Part shown: positions 1 through 8,309 of the stretch, piece by piece
Position numbering within the stretch: position 1 is the stretch's first letter
Layout: each line of letters begins with the position of its first letter
Origin: Brevinema_A sp051649605
GTDB taxonomy: Bacteria; Spirochaetota; Brevinematia; Brevinematales; Brevinemataceae
Reading direction: 5' to 3'
Assembly: GCA_051649605.1 (NCBI GenBank)
Contig: JBOFHK010000001.1
Span: forward strand, 62,001 to 126,000
Length of the DNA stretch: 64,000 bases
The notes under the pieces: generated by a model
Databases searched by the model: none
Told to the model about the DNA's origin: nothing
Seen by the model: the letters and a program-made list of their open reading frames with translations, nothing else
Made by a program: the position numbers and the translations under genes

Positions 1-17
1 AAAGGGGAAGAAAACAT
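1..17 (-). CDS. 5' end of a gene that leaves the window
   Basis: Only the first five codons are inside the window (ATG at 17-15, reading Met-Phe-Ser-Ser-Pro). An AAGGAG site (minus strand, 29-24) lies 6 nt upstream and a sigma-70 promoter (94-71) lies further back, so a divergently transcribed gene probably starts here. Nothing can be said about its product. Confidence 0.5.
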
Positions 18-70
18 AAAAAACTCCTTAATTTGATAATAATCTCGTATTTTGATTATTAAGATAATTT

Positions 71-99
71 ATTATACCATATTTTTGTTAGGTATTCAA
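71..99 (-). promoter_or_regulatory. sigma-70 promoter for the divergent left-hand gene
   Basis: On the minus strand TTGAAT (99-94) and TATAAT (76-71) are separated by 17 nt. It sits upstream of the AAGGAG/ATG at 29-15 and back to back with the promoter of the oligopeptide-binding protein gene. Confidence 0.6.
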
Positions 100-126
100 A
101 TTGTTGACAATATCTTTGTTTAGAGA

Positions 127-155
127 TTGAAAATAATAATAAAATATAGTATAAT
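127..155 (+). promoter_or_regulatory. sigma-70 promoter of the peptide-binding protein/pepT operon
   Basis: TTGAAA (127-132), a 17-nt spacer and a consensus TATAAT (150-155) lie about 70 nt before the start codon at 223. A TTGACA at 104-109 has no good -10 partner and is less likely. Confidence 0.65.
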
Positions 156-222
156 AACTGGTAAAAATCAATCAATTTACTAGGAAAATCAAACAATATT
201 ATTAGCGACAGTGGGAGTAAGC

Positions 223-1707
223 ATGTTAAAAAAAATATTATTAGTAGGAATGGTCTTTTGGTTAGGGGCTTGTCAATCTACGGAAAACTCAGAATTAGTA
301 GTTGCCGCTCCTGTTGAACCATCAGATATCAAACCTTATACGATTAACGAAGGTCATGCCTATAAAATCCGTTGGCAGATTTTTGATCGTCTTATTACTA
401 CAGATCTTCAAGGCAATCTTATTCCAGGGCTCGCTACTGATTGGAAATTAATCAATCCAACAACGATTGAATTAACTATCCGTCAAGGGGTTATTTTTCA
501 TAATGGCGATCTCTTGACGATGGAAGATGTTAAATATAGTATTGATACTGCTATTTCTGTATCAACATTACAGTCAACTTTAGGAGTATTCAAAGGCTCT
601 GAAATTGTTGACGATCAGACGATTCTGGTATTTCTTCATGACCCAAATGCTTCAGCGTTTGCCTTATTTTCGGCATCAGGATTTTTAATTTCTAGTAAAA
701 AATCAATGACGGAATCGGATGATCCTAGCTCTACTTACAACGGTACAGGCCCTTTTAAGTTTGTTGAGTGGAATCGTGGGCAGAATATCGTTCTTGAAAG
801 ACACGAACAATATTGGGGCGAGCCTGCTCATGTACAAAAAGTAAATTACCGTATTATTCCTGAGGCATCGGTTCGGATAATTGCAGTAGAAACAGGAGAA
901 GTTGATATTGCTTACGATATTGACGGAGCTGATCGTGATCAAGCGATGAATAATCCTAATGTTAATTATATCGAAGAAAAAGGCTCTCGTATGGATTATT
1001 TAGGATTGACGATGACGAAAGCACCGTTTAACAATCCTAAAGTCCGAGAAGCAATTGCCTATGCTTTGGATATTGAAGGGATGATTTCTTCTGTGATGTT
1101 TGGTTCGGCAGAGCATGCAGATTCGGCGATTAATGATACTATTTTATATTATTATGATGGGATTCCTAAAAGAACAAAGGATCTACAAAAAGCAAGAGCT
1201 TTATTAGACGAAGTAGGGGTTCCTAAAGGGCAAAAAATAGAACTATGGGCGATGGAAGGATTCCGTAGAAAACTTGCAGAAATTGTCCAAGCAAATCTTT
1301 CTGAGTTAGGTTTTGAAGTTAATATTACCGTCTATGAGTGGGCAACATATGTTGAAGGGCTTAGCCGTGGAGAGGCTCCTATGTTTTTTCTGGGCTGGAC
1401 AACAAATCCTTTAGATGCTGATGCAGGATTATATTCAATTCTCCATTCTTCTAGTAGAGGCACTGGGGGCAATTATCTCATGTACAGCAATTCAAAATTA
1501 GATGAATACCTTGATATTGGTAGAAATAATAATGATCCAGAAGTACGTAGAGAAGTATATCAATTGGCTCAACAACATATCTATGATGAAGTACCCTTAG
1601 TACCCTTATTTTATCTTTATAACAATGTTGCTACAACTAAGAGAATCACCCAATTTGTTTTGGATCCTTTTTCTTATCATGAGCTAAAGTATGTTATTAA
1701 AAAATAG
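223..1707 (+). CDS. Oligopeptide/dipeptide-binding lipoprotein (SBP_bac_5 family)
   Basis: Family 5 extracellular solute-binding protein of the OppA/DppA type, expected to be anchored outside the cytoplasmic membrane and to pass peptides to an ABC importer not present here. The first ~18 residues form a lipoprotein signal with lipobox LGAC. The body has typical family features: IRQGVIFHNGD near residue 90, a TGPFKFVEW block, and a C-terminal region where WTTNPLDAD lies. The start is taken at ATG 223, because the alternative GTG at 211 overlaps the GGGAG ribosome site (213-217). Length (494 aa) is close to the family norm. Peptidase T follows after 6 nt, so peptide uptake and cleavage look coupled. 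Substrate (peptide versus nickel or haem) cannot be settled from sequence alone. Confidence 0.9.
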   Translation: MLKKILLVGMVFWLGACQSTENSELVVAAPVEPSDIKPYTINEGHAYKIRWQIFDRLITTDLQGNLIPGLATDWKLINPTTIELTIRQGVIFHNGDLLTMEDVKYSIDTAISVSTLQSTLGVFKGSEIVDDQTILVFLHDPNASAFALFSASGFLISSKKSMTESDDPSSTYNGTGPFKFVEWNRGQNIVLERHEQYWGEPAHVQKVNYRIIPEASVRIIAVETGEVDIAYDIDGADRDQAMNNPNVNYIEEKGSRMDYLGLTMTKAPFNNPKVREAIAYALDIEGMISSVMFGSAEHADSAINDTILYYYDGIPKRTKDLQKARALLDEVGVPKGQKIELWAMEGFRRKLAEIVQANLSELGFEVNITVYEWATYVEGLSRGEAPMFFLGWTTNPLDADAGLYSILHSSSRGTGGNYLMYSNSKLDEYLDIGRNNNDPEVRREVYQLAQQHIYDEVPLVPLFYLYNNVATTKRITQFVLDPFSYHELKYVIKK

Positions 1708-1713
1708 GAGAGT

Positions 1714-2949
1714 ATGATGACACAGCGAGAATTTTTACGAGATGCATTTATTCGTTATACGGGAGTTAGTTCTCAGAGTAATCGCCACCAAACGACTCTA
1801 CCAACTTCCGAAGGGCAAATGGAACTAGCTCTTCTTCTTAGAAACGAATTACACAACTTAGGGGTAACAGATATTGTTCTTCAAGATGATAGCATCCTGA
1901 TTGCAAAAATCCCAGGTAATACCGTAGCTCCTGCAATTTCTTTTATAGCTCATCTAGATACGGTGGATATTGGAGCAAGTCCCCATGTCCATGCCCATGT
2001 TGTTTCTTTTACAGGAAATGATTTTTATTTAGATGATAATCAAACGATCCTTTTTAAAGTAGAAGACTACCCGCATATCAAAAATTATAAGGGTGATGAT
2101 ATTATTGTTACCGATGGTACTAGTGTGCTAGGAGCAGATGATAAAGCTGGGGTTACGGTGATGGTGGGGATTGCCCGTCATCTTATGCTTAATGCTATTC
2201 CTCATGGAGATGTCTATCTAGTTTTTGTTCCTGATGAAGAAATTGGTCTTCGAGGAGCAAAAACATTGGATATTGATACTATTCCTGTTGAATTTTCTTA
2301 TACTATAGACGGTAACTATATAGGAAGTTTTAATTATGAAACTTTTAATGCAGCGAGTGCTTTGATCACTATTAAAGGGGTATCTATCCATCCAGGGCGA
2401 GCAAAAAATGTATTAGTTAACCCTGTTTTGGTAGCACAAGATTTGATATCCCGTTTTGATGTTATTGATACTCCAGAGCATACAGATGGATATGAAGGTT
2501 ATTTTTATTTTATGGAAACAAAAGCTAATCCTATGGAGGCAGTTTTAGACTTGAATATTCGTGATTTCGATCTCAAAAAATTTGAAGAGAGAAAACAATT
2601 TGTTCAGAATACTGTTAATCAAGTACAAGCAAAATACCCCAAAGCAGAAATCTCCTTAGAAATTCAGGATGTCTACGCGAATATTGGTAATTATCTCTCT
2701 CAAGATAGTCGACCAATTGAGCTTGTAGAAAAATCAATGACGAATCTCGGAATCGAAATAGTTAAAGGGCCGTTAAGAGGGGGGACAGATGGGTCTGTAC
2801 TTTCTTCAAAAGGTCGAATGACGCCAAATATTTTTACGGGATCGCATAATATTCACTCTATTTTTGAGTATCTCCCATTGACATCTTTAGAAAAATCATT
2901 AGCAAATACCTTAGAGATGATTAGACTTTTAGTAGAAGAATATCGTTAA
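1714..2949 (+). CDS. pepT: Peptidase T (tripeptide aminopeptidase)
   Basis: Cytoplasmic M20B zinc aminopeptidase releasing the N-terminal residue from tripeptides. Full length (411 aa). Visible motifs are the metal-binding AHLDTVD near residue 80, TSVLGADDKAGV near 140 and the catalytic PDEEIGLRGA near 175; the last metal ligand region (GTDGS, then FTGSHNIHS) is near the C-terminus. The AGGAGAGT ribosome site overlaps the stop of the upstream binding-protein gene, so the two are translationally linked and form one operon ended by the hairpin at 2951-2984. ATG codons at 1714 and 1717 are both possible starts. Confidence 0.95.
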   Translation: MMTQREFLRDAFIRYTGVSSQSNRHQTTLPTSEGQMELALLLRNELHNLGVTDIVLQDDSILIAKIPGNTVAPAISFIAHLDTVDIGASPHVHAHVVSFTGNDFYLDDNQTILFKVEDYPHIKNYKGDDIIVTDGTSVLGADDKAGVTVMVGIARHLMLNAIPHGDVYLVFVPDEEIGLRGAKTLDIDTIPVEFSYTIDGNYIGSFNYETFNAASALITIKGVSIHPGRAKNVLVNPVLVAQDLISRFDVIDTPEHTDGYEGYFYFMETKANPMEAVLDLNIRDFDLKKFEERKQFVQNTVNQVQAKYPKAEISLEIQDVYANIGNYLSQDSRPIELVEKSMTNLGIEIVKGPLRGGTDGSVLSSKGRMTPNIFTGSHNIHSIFEYLPLTSLEKSLANTLEMIRLLVEEYR

Positions 2950-2950
2950 A

Positions 2951-2984
2951 ATAAAACGTCCTCATATTGAGGACGTTTTATTTT
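2951..2984 (+). terminator. Rho-independent terminator after pepT
   Basis: A perfect 14-bp stem (2951-2964 with 2968-2981), a 3-nt loop and a run of T at its end, starting 2 nt after the pepT stop. Confidence 0.9.
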
Positions 2985-3084
2985 AACTTACGTCTAGACC
3001 TCTTAAAATGATAAAGCAAATATGAATTGATAAAAAAGAAGGAGAGGTTCCCCCTAATTCCAAATATCAGCTCCTATAATATTT

Positions 3085-3126
3085 AAAAAAGCTCTTGACG
3101 GTATCTTGATCGTCAAGAGCTTTTTT
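3085..3126 (-). terminator. Strong hairpin, terminator of an intergenic minus-strand unit
   Basis: A perfect 16-bp stem (3085-3100 with 3111-3126) with a 10-nt loop, flanked by A6 on the left and T8 on the right, so it could stop transcription from either side. pepT already has its own terminator at 2951-2984, so the most useful reading is as the end of the minus-strand transcript starting near 3422. Confidence 0.75.
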
Positions 3127-3181
3127 TTGTATGCTAAGAATACTGCTTTAAGCTGGATAAGAAAAATTATTCGATGGGGTT

Positions 3182-3289
3182 TCATATTTTTCTAAATAAA
3201 TGCTCATAGACAGTTGCATTGCTCATATTTAAAGATTCCAACAACAACCTAAAAATATACAAGCTACTATGAGCAATTGATATAATATA
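3182..3289 (-). pseudogene. Possible remnant of a SpoU/TrmH-type RNA methyltransferase C-terminus
   Basis: An open frame of 35 codons without a usable start ends in ESLNMSNATVYEHLFRKI. This resembles the last conserved motif of SpoU-family 2'-O-ribose methyltransferases (a SLNxSxA core followed by an aliphatic stretch, YE and an R near the C-terminus), but a few residues are missing between NAT and VYE and the expected preceding proline/glycine motif is absent. A TAG at 3292-3290 closes the frame upstream and nothing similar was recognised further up. The resemblance rests on about 18 residues and may be chance. Confidence 0.35.
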
Positions 3290-3428
3290 CTAAGAGTATA
3301 GTATTTTGGCAAATAACTATTTTTAAAATAAAAAAGAACTATCTGTAAGATATACCCTATACAAATCGCTTTATAAAGTATAAACTAGAAGATAAAATAA
3401 AATCTTATCTTTGAATGTGAACATAATT

Positions 3429-3457
3429 ATTATACTATAGAAAAAAATAATTGTCAA
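3429..3457 (-). promoter_or_regulatory. Consensus sigma-70 promoter driving the intergenic minus-strand unit
   Basis: On the minus strand a perfect TTGACA (3457-3452), exactly 17 nt, and a perfect TATAAT (3434-3429). This is among the strongest promoters in the window, yet there is no gene directly downstream. Confidence 0.75.
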
Positions 3458-3525
3458 TAGTTAAAATATTTTTTTGGGTGCTGATAATTTAGGATTGTTT
3501 GGGAGTATGAAATACTTTAAAAACA

Positions 3526-3553
3526 AAAGATCTCAGGAATATCTGAGATCTTT
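3526..3553 (-). terminator. Terminator of the HprK/PEPCK-like gene
   Basis: An 11-bp perfect stem (3526-3536 with 3543-3553), 6-nt loop, followed on the minus strand by a T-rich tract (complement of 3516-3525). It lies 30 nt after the stop codon at 3583. Confidence 0.8.
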
Positions 3554-3582
3554 CGTTTGGTAAAATATATATAAATAAATAT

Positions 3583-5310
3583 TTAGTTATGTTCTGATAA
3601 AATCATATCGAAGAGACTTTTTGCGGCATCTTTTGGTCCACTTTGCTCTTGTCCTGCAATACCGAGCCTGGTATGAATCATCCCTACTTTTACCCCTTTA
3701 GCAAACATATCTTTGAAATAGTTGTTAATGAGGATACGGCTTTCTTCTTCACGTTGTACAGGCCCAAAAGGATTGGCAAAAAATGATTCGACAATACCTG
3801 TTTCAGAAGTTGTGCCTTTCGCCATTCTTTTGCCTGAGATAAAGGTATCGAGGGCTGGTTCTATCTTGTCAAAGAATGTAATTGCTTCTTTGGAGTCATC
3901 ATAGTTGTTGGCATATAAGAAATAATCAATTGGCTCTCCTGCCATAATCTCATCATAAGTAGACACAGGAATGATAACGCGGGCATTAATTTTATCAGGA
4001 TTCATAAAAATAGAACGATCTAGCTCTTTATAAGCGTAACCTTGATCTAAATCATCCAAACGAACAAAAGCTCCGATTTCAGTGCCATAAGCAAGAGGTT
4101 TATCCTTATCTAATTTGAGGATACCCATATCGTCAAAAATAATCACCATTTTTTGAAGATAATCCTGTGCCAAATAACGGAATGCTTCTAAACTTTCGGA
4201 TTTTCCTGCACCACTATCACCCATAATAACTACATTTTTACTGACACCATTTTTTAGAGTGATTTTTACCATTGCTCCGTGGATTGGTAATTCTTTGTTA
4301 CCGAGAGCTTTGACATTGTGAAGGGTTAAAAGCATTTTTTTCATATAACCAAAATAATCGATCTCGTTGCTTCTGTTAATAAATCCAACCATAATATCAT
4401 TTTTTTTATCATGATAAAAATCTGTTTTGAGGCTTGGTTCTCTATTGTCATAAGCATAAATATAAACGATATCAGGTTTTTTGTTTTCGTATTCTTCGGG
4501 AGAAGCTGTTTCAAAAAGATTACAAAGGGTAATCCCTTGAGACATAAATTCTTTTGGGAAATAGGCAAAGGTCAGATATTTACCCACTTTAACGGGGTAA
4601 CAGAACCATTCATTCGAATCCAAATGGATATTTTCGATAGGGTTAAATGTTACTTCGTTAAATGTTCCTTTTCTGGTGTTCATTTTTGGATAGACAATAA
4701 ATGGGGGCATTAATACCAGTTTTTGAATAAAAGGAATATCAAGGAGATTTCCATAATTGTCAGGGCATTTCCAAGGTGTTCTCGCTAATCCAATACCTGC
4801 ATTAACACTACTACGTGATTGACGTAATACCATACTAGCTTTAGAAGAAACATGCTTTTTGATTTTTCTTCGGGTATTAATAATAAGATTGGTTAGTTCA
4901 TCGATAGAAGTAATTAGTCCTCCACGTTTGAGCCCTGTACGAGACGGACGATCGTAGTATAATACCGCGTAGCGTTCAATTTTTAACCAATAAGAATAAA
5001 ATTCTTCGATAAAAGTGATAAACTTAGCAGTATCTTTAACAAGACGTAGATATAAAGGGTATTCTTCATCAAGCTGTTGAATCGAAAGAATTTTGAGCAT
5101 TTCGATAAGATTTTCTAAAAGATCATCGCCGTCATAAACCGAAGAAAAATATTGATAAACGAGGGTATCATTTTTTTCGCTTTGTTCCAAGTAATTTTTT
5201 AGTAGTCTATAAAAGCCTTTACTTTCTAAAAGTTCAAATGAAGAGTGGCAATACTTTAAGTTGAAATTGAGCAGAGCACCTGCTCGGACAATATCGAATT
5301 CCTTTGGCAT
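3583..5310 (-). CDS. HPr kinase/PEP carboxykinase-like P-loop protein, function unknown
   Basis: A 575-aa protein whose second half carries GDSGAGKSES (residues 364-373), the Walker A form typical of HPr kinase/phosphorylase and PEP carboxykinases, followed about 20 residues later by VIIFDDMG (Asp 393-394), a matching second acidic motif. It is far longer than HPr kinase (~310 aa), and the N-terminal ~350 residues are not recognised. No signal peptide or membrane segment is seen, so it is probably cytoplasmic. The start is ATG 5310 with GGAGG four nt upstream; an in-frame ATG at 5364 would precede that site and lacks one. It has its own promoter and terminator. A nucleotide-dependent kinase or carboxykinase-fold enzyme is the best guess; substrate unknown. 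Confidence 0.75.
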   Translation of the reverse strand: MPKEFDIVRAGALLNFNLKYCHSSFELLESKGFYRLLKNYLEQSEKNDTLVYQYFSSVYDGDDLLENLIEMLKILSIQQLDEEYPLYLRLVKDTAKFITFIEEFYSYWLKIERYAVLYYDRPSRTGLKRGGLITSIDELTNLIINTRRKIKKHVSSKASMVLRQSRSSVNAGIGLARTPWKCPDNYGNLLDIPFIQKLVLMPPFIVYPKMNTRKGTFNEVTFNPIENIHLDSNEWFCYPVKVGKYLTFAYFPKEFMSQGITLCNLFETASPEEYENKKPDIVYIYAYDNREPSLKTDFYHDKKNDIMVGFINRSNEIDYFGYMKKMLLTLHNVKALGNKELPIHGAMVKITLKNGVSKNVVIMGDSGAGKSESLEAFRYLAQDYLQKMVIIFDDMGILKLDKDKPLAYGTEIGAFVRLDDLDQGYAYKELDRSIFMNPDKINARVIIPVSTYDEIMAGEPIDYFLYANNYDDSKEAITFFDKIEPALDTFISGKRMAKGTTSETGIVESFFANPFGPVQREEESRILINNYFKDMFAKGVKVGMIHTRLGIAGQEQSGPKDAAKSLFDMILSEHN

Positions 5311-5367
5311 AAAACCTCCATGGATATTTATGAAGTATATTTTTAATAGTGATCTATTGACCACTAT

Positions 5368-5396
5368 ATTTTACTATATTTGATAAGAAAAAGCAA
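5368..5396 (-). promoter_or_regulatory. Promoter of the HprK/PEPCK-like gene
   Basis: Minus strand TTGCTT (5396-5391), 17 nt, TAAAAT (5373-5368), about 58 nt before the start codon at 5310. Confidence 0.5.
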
Positions 5397-5621
5397 ACGC
5401 ACTTTTGAGATTTTTTAAAAATATCTATTTTTTGTGGTTATTACTTGAATTAATACGGAAACTATCTGGGATCAATAGGGAATATTTGATCTATGGATTT
5501 GTCTATAAAGTGATACTGTTGATCTTGCAATTAAGAAATTTCTCAGTCGTGGGGATTAAGAGGTACTATTCCTTAATTGATAGGTGATTACCTATTATTT
5601 ATCAAAATATGATATTTAAAA

Positions 5622-5656
5622 AAATATCTGATAAAAATATTGACTTTAAATAAAAA
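5622..5656 (+). repeat. Promoter-region repeat, copy 1
   Basis: These 35 nt match 8164-8198 with two mismatches (5630 and 5652). The -35 hexamer TTGACT is embedded in both copies at the same place, so the chitinase and first FnIII lipoprotein genes share a promoter module. Confidence 0.75.
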
Positions 5657-5668
5657 TTCCCGTATTAT
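5640..5668 (+). promoter_or_regulatory. Promoter of the chitinase lipoprotein gene
   Basis: TTGACT (5640-5645), 17 nt, TATTAT (5663-5668). It predicts a 5' leader of about 135 nt before the start codon at 5811. Confidence 0.65.
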
Positions 5669-5810
5669 ATATGTCCTATAATATATAAGTTATAGACATA
5701 AGCTATAATTTAAAGATAGTATAATTGTTCATGTGCATAAGATGTAATACTATTATTAATATTTAATATCGTAATATCGTATATATTTTAATTTTTAAGG
5801 AGAGTGTTCT

Positions 5811-8021
5811 ATGAAAAAAATAGTACTATTCATGATGGCAACTTTTTTATCGGTTGCGTGTGCTGTTGGAGATAAAAAAGCATCAGAGATAGAGGCAGTT
5901 GCTAATTGGAAAGCAAATGTTGTATATCAAGCTGGTTCTTATGTTAAAATTGGCGAACAGTTATATGAGGCGACTACCTCAAGTAGAGGAGTTAATCCAA
6001 GAGATAATGTTGCTTCGGTAAATAATCCTCTAGCCCCTTGGCGTGCTGTATCAAATGCAGAACGACAGGCAAAAGCACGAGTGTTAGGAGTTAATCTAGA
6101 CAATCTTCAATCACCTATCATACGTAAGCCATCTTTATCAGATATTTCCCTATGGTCTAAATCAAAAATTTACCATGGTAATGATTTGGTGAGATCAGGC
6201 ACCAAATACTATAAAAATATGTGGTGGAATCAAGATGCGAATCCAGCAATTCCTAGTAACTTGAATAACTTTACAGCTGGTAGTACTACCTATTGGGGGC
6301 CTTGGGTTTTATTAACTGCGGAACAAGCATTAGCCGAACTGGAAAAACAGCAGGAAGGGATTAAACCAGATCCTACCCCAGATCCAGATCCTACCCCAGA
6401 CCCAACTCCAGATCCAGATCCAATACCAGATCCTGGAAATGGAACAGTTTCACAGGGAGATATAGAAAAATTTGCTTGGAATTCTAACGCAATCTATTTA
6501 GAAAATGATTTGGCTACCTTAGGTAATGATAAATTCTACCGTTCAAAATGGTGGAATCAAAATCATAGCCCTGATACTGCTTATGAATATGCTTGGGACT
6601 CACCATGGGAACAAATTTCTGCAGCTCGTTTTGCTCAACTTTTGGAAGGTGATAGCGGAGTAGGGCCAACCCCTCCCGATGATAAACCAACACCGCCAAC
6701 TCCTACCCCTGATCCCGATCCAATTCTTCCACCAGCACCGGGATATGCAGATATTCATGCTAGAGGGTATATTCAAGAATGGAATTGGGATGAGCTTCCT
6801 AAAGAACTCAAAGATGCCTTTAATGCAGCTGCATTAAAAAATAATGATATTTTTGCCGTTCAAGATGGTAGTGAAGCTTTACGTCTTTTTGAGCAAAAAG
6901 TTGGTTCAGCACAATGGGAACAATTATTCCCAAGACGACGTGGTTCTAAGGGATGGGCAGATAACAATCCTGGAATTGCAGGAGTTGAAGATTTCTATTC
7001 TTATGAAAACTTTAAAGCAGCGATGAAAATTATTGGTGAATATGCCTACCTTATTGATAAAGCACTTGATCCCGCTACTGGTCAAGAAACATTTTTTGAA
7101 AGAAATTATGTTTTACACAAACCAAGTAGAAAAGTACGGTTAATTTCTCAAAGTGATGATTACTTTGCTCCAAATAACGATTGGTTGCTCAATAGACCTT
7201 ATAAGAAAAAAGTTATTGATTATGCAGCTTTTGGTTTTGAAGGATCTGATAACGACAAAAAACGGGTAATCGCTGGATTTTTGGCTCATGCTTCTCACGA
7301 AACTAGTGGATCTTGGGCGACTGCACCAGGTTGGGCATTTGATAAGAGTAAATTTCCTGGAGCTAAATTCCCAGACTTTATTACTACTCAGCTTCCAGGT
7401 GAATTAGCTTGGTCTTTATATTTTAATGAAGAAGTTGCTTATGCGGGAACAGGGGCTATCGGATATGTACAAGCAGAAAACAAAATCTTCCCTCCAACAC
7501 CTGGTAAATCTTACCATGGACGTGGTGCATTCCAATTGTCTTGGAATTATAACTATGGGTTGGCTTCTGCTATTTTCTTCGGAGATTCTAACGTTCTGTT
7601 AGATAATCCTGAAATAATTATTGATGGTGGTAGAATTTCTGCTAACGCTCATACTTGGCGTAAAGATGAAACCATTAAAGGTGGTACCATGGCATTCTTG
7701 ACATCATTAATGTTTTGGTTGACGCCTCAAGGATCAAAACCATCACAACAAGATACAATGATTCTTAATAGAGCTGATGGTCAATATATTCTCGGTACAG
7801 CGAAACTCGAAGAAGATCAAGGGCGTGGAGCTCCTGGATATGGGTGGACAATCAACATTATGAATGGTGGATTCGAAGCTAATAAATCATGGGAAGTTGG
7901 GAAACCAAGATATGATGCTAAAGTTGCTCGAAGAGTAAAACATTATATTTTCTTTACTCAAGCCTTCGGTGGAAATAATGACAAAGAAGTTCTTGACACT
8001 TTAGGTAAATATTCTTACTAA
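5811..8021 (+). CDS. Secreted chitinase lipoprotein: chitin-binding modules plus GH19 domain
   Basis: A 736-aa lipoprotein (signal 1-16, lipobox SVAC, Cys17). Three ChtBD3/CBM5-12-like modules follow, recognised by W..xxxVY, a YYKN/FYRS strand and a closing PW: about 32-80, 118-170 and 222-265. They are joined by Pro-Asp-Thr linkers (about 183-210 and 283-305). Residues ~335-736 form a GH19 domain: AHASHET near 491-498 carries the expected acid Glu497, and YHGRGAFQLSWNYNYG, the AHTWR block and NIMNGGFE near the C-terminus are the other family motifs. It should cleave chitin or a related N-acetylglucosamine polymer at the cell surface; GH19 members can also act on peptidoglycan. AGGAG lies upstream. 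It shares its promoter module with the next gene. Confidence 0.88.
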   Translation: MKKIVLFMMATFLSVACAVGDKKASEIEAVANWKANVVYQAGSYVKIGEQLYEATTSSRGVNPRDNVASVNNPLAPWRAVSNAERQAKARVLGVNLDNLQSPIIRKPSLSDISLWSKSKIYHGNDLVRSGTKYYKNMWWNQDANPAIPSNLNNFTAGSTTYWGPWVLLTAEQALAELEKQQEGIKPDPTPDPDPTPDPTPDPDPIPDPGNGTVSQGDIEKFAWNSNAIYLENDLATLGNDKFYRSKWWNQNHSPDTAYEYAWDSPWEQISAARFAQLLEGDSGVGPTPPDDKPTPPTPTPDPDPILPPAPGYADIHARGYIQEWNWDELPKELKDAFNAAALKNNDIFAVQDGSEALRLFEQKVGSAQWEQLFPRRRGSKGWADNNPGIAGVEDFYSYENFKAAMKIIGEYAYLIDKALDPATGQETFFERNYVLHKPSRKVRLISQSDDYFAPNNDWLLNRPYKKKVIDYAAFGFEGSDNDKKRVIAGFLAHASHETSGSWATAPGWAFDKSKFPGAKFPDFITTQLPGELAWSLYFNEEVAYAGTGAIGYVQAENKIFPPTPGKSYHGRGAFQLSWNYNYGLASAIFFGDSNVLLDNPEIIIDGGRISANAHTWRKDETIKGGTMAFLTSLMFWLTPQGSKPSQQDTMILNRADGQYILGTAKLEEDQGRGAPGYGWTINIMNGGFEANKSWEVGKPRYDAKVARRVKHYIFFTQAFGGNNDKEVLDTLGKYSY

Positions 8022-8040
8022 AACGATACTTTAATTACAA

Positions 8041-8080
8041 AAAAAAGCCTAGCTCTTAGTATTAAGAGCTAGGCTTTTTT
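8041..8080 (+). terminator. Terminator after the chitinase gene
   Basis: An 18-bp perfect stem (8041-8058 with 8063-8080), 4-nt loop, with A6 and T6 ends, 20 nt after the stop. Confidence 0.92.
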
Positions 8081-8163
8081 AATCTGATAAAGAATATAAG
8101 ATTTTTTTTACTATTATAAAATAAATTATATTTATGGTTTCATAAAGACATAGTATTCAAAAG

Positions 8164-8198
8164 AAATATCTAATAAAAATATTGACTTTAAATCAAAA
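8164..8198 (+). repeat. Promoter-region repeat, copy 2
   Basis: Second copy of the element at 5622-5656 (two mismatches in 35 nt), again spanning a TTGACT -35 box. It suggests duplication or co-regulation of the two lipoprotein units. Confidence 0.75.
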
Positions 8199-8210
8199 AT
8201 TATATATCAT
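8182..8210 (+). promoter_or_regulatory. Promoter of the FnIII lipoprotein pair
   Basis: TTGACT (8182-8187), 17 nt, TATCAT (8205-8210), inside the duplicated element, about 100 nt before the start at 8310. Confidence 0.55.
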
Positions 8211-8309
8211 ATATTATAAGAAAAAGTATAAGAGTTATAAAAATATTGAAGTCGTTGTACCGTTATTATTGTTATTCATTTTAAAATTAATTAGGAAACG
8301 AGGGAGCAA

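Larger units (their letters stand above)
3085..3422 (-). ncRNA. Putative ~340-nt minus-strand transcript of unknown nature
   Basis: A near-consensus promoter (3457-3429) and a strong hairpin terminator (3126-3085) enclose about 340 nt with no convincing gene. Inside is a perfect 10-bp inverted repeat (3218-3227 with 3268-3277), which could form a long-range stem. No tmRNA, RNase P, SRP or 6S signature was seen. The unit also contains a short SpoU-like coding remnant (3289-3182). It could be a regulatory RNA, a decayed gene that kept its promoter and terminator, or both. Confidence 0.35.
5397..5810. other. Intergenic region between divergent genes
   Basis: About 410 nt. It holds the chitinase promoter (5640-5668) and the first copy of a 35-nt promoter element repeated at 8164. 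A 60-codon open frame at 5405-5587 has no ribosome site or family resemblance and is not called. Confidence 0.6.

Noticed and set aside
211..222. GTG at 211 as start of the peptide-binding lipoprotein
   Set aside because: It overlaps the GGGAG ribosome site itself; ATG 223 is correctly spaced and gives a proper signal peptide.
3085..3422. tmRNA, RNase P RNA, SRP RNA or 6S RNA for the intergenic transcript
   Set aside because: No tRNA-like acceptor end, no conserved RNase P core, no SRP Alu/S-domain motif and no single long hairpin of the 6S type.
5405..5587. A 60-codon open frame upstream of the chitinase
   Set aside because: No ribosome site, no start-proximal promoter and no family resemblance; it lies in the AT-rich leader.
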